A stretch of DNA of 64,000 nt from CAWCBH01 sp963793785 (lineage in GTDB: Bacteria; Actinomycetota; Thermoleophilia; Solirubrobacterales; 70-9), in contig CAWCBH010000003.1 in NCBI GenBank assembly GCA_963793785.1, positions 248,001 to 312,000 on the forward strand, written 5' to 3'. Shown piece after piece: positions 60,700 to 64,000 of this stretch. Made by a program: the position numbers and the translations under genes. The notes under the pieces are model-generated. The model was not told the origin of the DNA. It made no database searches and saw only the letters and a program-made list of their open reading frames with translations. Within the stretch, counting starts at the first letter, position 1. Every line of letters begins with the position of its first letter.

Positions 60700-62106
60700 A
60701 TGCCCGAGGGTACGGATCCGACGTTCTATCGCTCCCCCGCCGAAGCGATTGCGGCGCCGCCGGAGAGCCTGGCCTATGTCGCCGCGTTCGACCCCGCCGG
60801 TGAGCGGCGCGACGCGATGGCGGTGGTCGACTGCGACGCGGGATCGTCCAGCTACGGGGAGGTGGTGGGTTGGACCGAGCTGCCGACGGCCGGCAATGAG
60901 CTCCATCACTTCGGCTGGAACGCCTGCTCGAGCGCCCTGTGTCACGAGGGCCACAACGGCGCCCTCGAGCGCCGCTACCTCATCGTTCCCGGGCTGCGCT
61001 CATCGCGCACGTACGTCCTCGACACCGGCGAGGATCCAAGGCAGCCGCGGGTCGTACGCACGATCGAGCCCGAGGAGCTCGCCGAGAAGGCCGGTTACTC
61101 GCGCCCGCACACCGTGCACTGCGGGCCCGGCGGCATCTTCATGTCCAACCTCGGCACGGCGGAGGGCGATGGGGGCCCGGGCGGGGTGGCGCTGATCGAC
61201 CACGACACCTTCGAGGTCACCGGGGCCTGGGAGACCGACCGCGGCGACCAGCACTTCGCGTATGACATCTGGTGGCACCTGAATGACGACGTCGCGGTGA
61301 CCTCCGAGTGGGCGACCCCGGCGATGATCGAGGACGGGTTGAACCCCGAGGACCTGCTGGGCAAGCGGTTCGGCCACCACCTCGACTTCTGGAGCCTCTC
61401 CGAGGGCAAGCTGATCCAGCGAGTCGACCTGGGCGATGAGCACCAGATGGTGCTCGAGGTGAGACCTGCTCACGATCCCCGCAAGGCGTGGGGCTTCGTC
61501 GGCGTCGTGATCAGCGTCGAGGACCTATCCGCCTCGGTTTGGCTGTGGCACCGCGAGGATGACCGATGGTCGGTGAAGAAGGCGATCACGATCCCCGCAG
61601 AGCCGGCGGAGACGGACCAGCTCCCGCCTGCGCTTCAGCCGTTCGGCGCGGTTCCACCGCTCGTCACCGACATCGACTTGTCGGTCGACGATCGCTGGCT
61701 CTACGTCTCGTGCTGGGGGACCGGCGAGCTGAAGCAGTATGACGTGAGCGACCCCCATAACCCGAGGGAGACAGGCTCGGTCGAGCTGGGGGGCATCGTC
61801 CGCCGCGCCTCCCATCCGGCGGCCCCCGAGCTGGAGTTGCGGGGCGCGCCGCAGATGGTGGAGGTGAGCCGCGATGGACGTCGCGTGTATGCCACCAACT
61901 CGCTCTATGCATCCTGGGACGAGATCTTCTATCCGGAGGGCGTGGGCGCTTGGATGACGCGGATCGACGCAGACACTGAGTCGGGCGGGGTCGCTGTCGA
62001 CGAGCGCTTCTTCCCGCACGGGGACGAGTTCCGCGGGCTCCGGGTGCATCAGACCCGCCTCCAGGCAGGCGACGCGTCGAGCGACTCCTACTGCTTCGTG
62101 GATTAG
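60700..62106 (+). CDS. Selenium-binding protein 1 family (SBP56, methanethiol oxidase-like)
   Basis: 468 residues with the SBP56 blocks in order: DPTFYRSPAEAIAAPPESLAYVA, ELHHFGWNACSSALCHEG, YSRPHTVHCGPGGIFMSNLGT, QHFAYDIWWHLNDDVAVTSEW, FGHHLDFWSLSEGKLIQRVDLG, VTDIDLSVDDRWLYVSCWGTGELKQYDVSDP, and a C-terminal HGDEFRGLRVHQTRLQAGDASSDSYCF. Bacterial and human members oxidise methanethiol to formaldehyde, H2S and H2O2 with copper; whether this one does is not shown. ATG at 60700 follows AGGAGGTC. It is flanked by the two acyl-CoA dehydrogenase 3' ends. Confidence 0.93.
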   Translation: MPEGTDPTFYRSPAEAIAAPPESLAYVAAFDPAGERRDAMAVVDCDAGSSSYGEVVGWTELPTAGNELHHFGWNACSSALCHEGHNGALERRYLIVPGLRSSRTYVLDTGEDPRQPRVVRTIEPEELAEKAGYSRPHTVHCGPGGIFMSNLGTAEGDGGPGGVALIDHDTFEVTGAWETDRGDQHFAYDIWWHLNDDVAVTSEWATPAMIEDGLNPEDLLGKRFGHHLDFWSLSEGKLIQRVDLGDEHQMVLEVRPAHDPRKAWGFVGVVISVEDLSASVWLWHREDDRWSVKKAITIPAEPAETDQLPPALQPFGAVPPLVTDIDLSVDDRWLYVSCWGTGELKQYDVSDPHNPRETGSVELGGIVRRASHPAAPELELRGAPQMVEVSRDGRRVYATNSLYASWDEIFYPEGVGAWMTRIDADTESGGVAVDERFFPHGDEFRGLRVHQTRLQAGDASSDSYCFVD

Positions 62107-62124
62107 GGGACTGAGACGAGTCGC

Positions 62125-62277
62125 GTGACCGTCATCGCTCACGTCGGCCCGATGCCGTTCGAAGAGCTGCTCCCCGGCGCATTGGTCGCCCTCGGGGTGG
62201 GAATTCCGGCGATAAGGGCAATGACGAAGGCGAGTCTGACGCGGCATTTCCGAAGCCGAAGTAATCGCAGTCGGTGA
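62125..62277 (+). CDS. Small single-span membrane peptide (50 aa)
   Basis: GTG at 62125 to TGA at 62277. After VTVIAHVGPMPFEELLPG there is one hydrophobic helix (about 15-32) and a basic tail (TRHFRSRSNRSR). The HVG-x-x-PFEELLP opening resembles a short membrane peptide I associate with actinobacteria, usually uncharacterised. It starts 18 bases after the SBP56 stop and could be co-transcribed. Confidence 0.45.
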   Translation: MTVIAHVGPMPFEELLPGALVALGVGIPAIRAMTKASLTRHFRSRSNRSR

Positions 62278-62291
62278 ACCCCTGCGAACCC

Positions 62292-63470
62292 TTACAGCCC
62301 CATCTGCTTGCCGAGGATCTCCTTCATGATCTCGTCGGTGCCGCCGCCGATCGGGCCGAGGCGGGCATCGCGCAGGGCCCGCTCGATCCCGTACTCGCGC
62401 ATGTAGCCGTAGCCGCCGTGGATCTGCAGGCACTCGTCGGCGATCTCGACCATCGCCCGCTGGGTCATCAGCTTCGCCATCGTCACCTCGCGGATGCAGT
62501 CGCGTCCCTCGTGAAAGAGCCGCAGGGCGTTGTAGGTCAGCGCCCGTGAGGCCTCGATCGTCGTCGCCATCTCGGCGAACTTGTGGCGGATCGCCTGGAA
62601 CTTGCCGATCGGGCGCCCGAAGGCCTCGCGCTCGAGCGCGTAGTCGAGCGTCTTCTCGAAGACCTTCTGCATCCCGCCGACGGCGCCGATCGCCATGTCG
62701 AGCCGCTCCCAGGCGAAGTTGGCCATGATCAGGTGAAAGCCGCCGTTCTCGGCCCCGAGCAGGTTCTCGGCCGGGACCTCGACGTCGGTGAACGACAGCT
62801 CGCCGGTGTCGGAGGCGTGCCAGCCCATCTTCTCCAGCTTGGCCGAGACCTCGTAGCCGGGCATCTCGCGCTCCAGGACCAGGAACGAGATCCCGTGGTG
62901 GCCTCCCTCCTGGGTCGTCTTGCAGGCGCAGACCAGGAAGTCGGCGCGGACGCCGTTGGTGATGAAGGTCTTGGCGCCGTTGACGACGTAGTAGCCGTCT
63001 TCTCGCCGGGCGGTGGTGCGGATGCTCGCCACGTCGGAGCCGCCGCCCGGCTCGGTGATCCCGAGGGCGCCGATCTTCTCGCCCCTGATCCCCGGCACCA
63101 CCCAGCGCTGGCGCTGCTCCTCGGTGCCGAAGTTGAAGACCGGCGGCATCGCGATCGAGGCGTGGGCGTTGAGGCCGGCGGCGACGCCGCCGGATCCGCC
63201 CGAGCGCGAGAGCTCCTCGGTCCAGACCGCGTCGTGCAGGTAGGTGCCGCCCTGGCCGCCGTACTCCTCGGGGAACTTGAGCCCGAGGAAGCCGAGCTCG
63301 CCGCAGCGGTTATAGAGCTCGCGGGGAAACTCGCGCGCCGCCTCCCACTCATCGACGTGCGGCGCGATCTCGGTGCTGACGAAGCGGCGCACGGTCTCGC
63401 GCAGCTCCTCGTGCTCGGCCTCGAAGGGCGGCAGCGTCGCCCGCGAGCCGCTGTCCTTGATCACCGTCAC
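62292..63470 (-). CDS. Acyl-CoA dehydrogenase
   Basis: 392 residues, the usual length. N-terminal helices (RFVSTEIAPHVDEWEAAREF), LGFLGLKFPEEYGGQGGTYL, GALGITEPGGGSDVASIRTTA (the ITEPxxGSD flavin motif), the WHASDTGELSFTDVEVPAENLLG middle region, and C-terminal FGRPIGKFQAIRHKFAEM with QIHGGYGYMREYGIERALRDAR carrying the loop next to the active site. FAD-dependent alpha,beta-dehydrogenation of an acyl-CoA. The catalytic base is probably the Glu in YGIERALRD. A SnoaL-like gene lies 28 bases upstream on the same strand. Confidence 0.95.
   Translation of the reverse strand: MTVIKDSGSRATLPPFEAEHEELRETVRRFVSTEIAPHVDEWEAAREFPRELYNRCGELGFLGLKFPEEYGGQGGTYLHDAVWTEELSRSGGSGGVAAGLNAHASIAMPPVFNFGTEEQRQRWVVPGIRGEKIGALGITEPGGGSDVASIRTTARREDGYYVVNGAKTFITNGVRADFLVCACKTTQEGGHHGISFLVLEREMPGYEVSAKLEKMGWHASDTGELSFTDVEVPAENLLGAENGGFHLIMANFAWERLDMAIGAVGGMQKVFEKTLDYALEREAFGRPIGKFQAIRHKFAEMATTIEASRALTYNALRLFHEGRDCIREVTMAKLMTQRAMVEIADECLQIHGGYGYMREYGIERALRDARLGPIGGGTDEIMKEILGKQMGL
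62300..62329. repeat. 30-bp direct repeat, intact copy
   Basis: Identical over 30 bases to 60467-60496, in the same orientation. This copy is the 3' coding end of the intact acyl-CoA dehydrogenase; the other is an isolated remnant. The repeat brackets the SBP56 gene and small ORF (about 1.8 kb). Confidence 0.8.
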
Positions 63471-63498
63471 GACCGTGCTCCTCCTGCACGCGTCGCTC

Positions 63499-63912
63499 TC
63501 AACTCAGCATCGTGTGCCCGCGGGCGGTGTGGTCGAAGCCGAGCAGGTCGCCCTGCGGGTTCTTGGCGTCGCCGTGGTGGTAGGCGCGGACCTCGCAGAT
63601 CAGGCCGTTGCGAAGGCGCAGAAACTCGGCCCCGCGGTTGATCCGCAGCACCCCCGACTTCGGGTCGCGCCAGGTCATCGACCACTCGATCGCCACCTCG
63701 TCGGTGTCGCCGACCGCGTGCTCGAGATGCCACTGGGCGTCGATCCTCTCGACCCCCCAGCGAGCGTTCTCGGCGATCGCGCGGGCTCCCTCGTGCGGCC
63801 CCAGCCGCGTGTAGTAGTGGACGGCGTCGTCGGTGAAATGGGAGGCGATCAGATCGACGTCGCCGGTGTTCAACGCCTGGTAGTAGGAGCGAACTCGCTC
63901 GAGCGCGGACAA
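63499..63912 (-). CDS. SnoaL-like/NTF2-fold protein
   Basis: 137 residues with the SnoaL_2 pattern: MSALERVRSYYQALNTGDVDLIASHFTDDAVHYYTRLGPHEG, ENARWGVERIDAQWHLEHAV, VAIEWSMTWRDPKSGVLRINRGAEFLRLRNGLICEVRAYHH. A cone-shaped small-molecule-binding fold that serves as isomerase, hydratase or binding protein in different pathways. Its position directly upstream of an acyl-CoA dehydrogenase on the same strand suggests the same operon. Start ATG at 63912, which is divergent from mscL. Confidence 0.82.
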   Translation of the reverse strand: MSALERVRSYYQALNTGDVDLIASHFTDDAVHYYTRLGPHEGARAIAENARWGVERIDAQWHLEHAVGDTDEVAIEWSMTWRDPKSGVLRINRGAEFLRLRNGLICEVRAYHHGDAKNPQGDLLGFDHTARGHTMLS

Positions 63913-63945
63913 GGAACTCCATTCTGCCTCTTGAAGGAGAGCGAT

Positions 63946-64000
63946 GTGCTGAAGGGCTTCCAGGACTTCATCGCCCGCGGCAACGTCGTCGATCTGGCGG
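63946..64000 (+). CDS. mscL: Large-conductance mechanosensitive channel, 5' end only
   Basis: Eighteen codons from GTG at 63946, reading MLKGFQDFIARGNVVDLA with AAGGAGAGC upstream. This is the very conserved N-terminal amphipathic helix of MscL, including the RGNVVDLA run that begins the first transmembrane helix. The rest of the gene lies beyond the window. The assignment rests on a short stretch, but it is a distinctive one. Confidence 0.85.
   Translation, partial: MLKGFQDFIARGNVVDLA

Overview
The window reads as chromosomal DNA of a very high-GC actinobacterium of the class Thermoleophilia (Solirubrobacterales-like). This is an inference from uniform high GC, frequent GTG/TTG starts, actinobacterial gene content (Mce/MlaD proteins, DUF4235, SCP2, SBP56) and very tight, often overlapping genes. 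I see no rRNA, insertion sequence, prophage or CRISPR array. There is one tRNA (Pro-CGG) and one candidate structured RNA. No gap longer than 300 bases lacks a gene.

Layout. 0-7 kb: the start of an acyl-CoA ligase, a small HTH-like gene, Nif3, a cysteine-free DsbA-like protein, tRNA-Pro, a BrkB/DUF4235 pair, CsbD and a YdeP-type molybdopterin oxidoreductase. 7-16 kb: a general-stress block with a STAS antagonist, a SpoIIE-type phosphatase, an RsbW-like ATPase and a SigB/F-type sigma factor. It sits among CsbD, DJ-1/PfpI, CBS, SOD and BrkB genes, several of which carry matching GTTT-N14-17-GGGTA promoters. 16-20 kb: cupredoxin, a TetR remnant, a beta-helix protein, small exported proteins and LemA. 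20-31 kb: six consecutive MlaD/Mce genes with no YrbE permease or ATPase in the window, then SCP2 and a hypothetical gene. 31-36 kb: PNPOx-like, Nudix, rubredoxin, the candidate RNA and an ECF sigma factor paired with a DUF4349 membrane protein. 34.7-40.2 kb: biotin synthesis (bioB-bioF-bioD, bioA) with an alpha/beta hydrolase embedded. 40-55 kb: mixed metabolic and exported genes (GH3, two ferritin-like proteins, AlkA, enoyl-CoA hydratase plus a biotinyl carrier, GlpK, PlsC, metallopeptidases, SDRs, MBL hydrolase).

The most unusual region is 55.5-60.5 kb. It looks like an uncharacterised RiPP locus: a radical SAM enzyme without a visible SPASM domain, two PqqD-like proteins, an HprK-like kinase, two tandem 50-residue peptides with nearly identical lasso-type leaders (YEPP-x-[VL]-EDLPADGPAVTAAG) and different C-terminal tails, an unknown protein, and an SdpA-like/HTTM(SdpB)-like membrane pair. 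It ends at a short acyl-CoA dehydrogenase remnant that repeats the 3' end of the intact gene at 62.3 kb. SBP56 lies between the two copies.

Six genes (two mce, one ferritin-like, three in the RiPP locus) need a total of seven single-base skips to read as full proteins. All seven are surplus bases, so a systematic consensus error is a serious possibility. Functions are assigned from motif and family recognition only; no database search was run.
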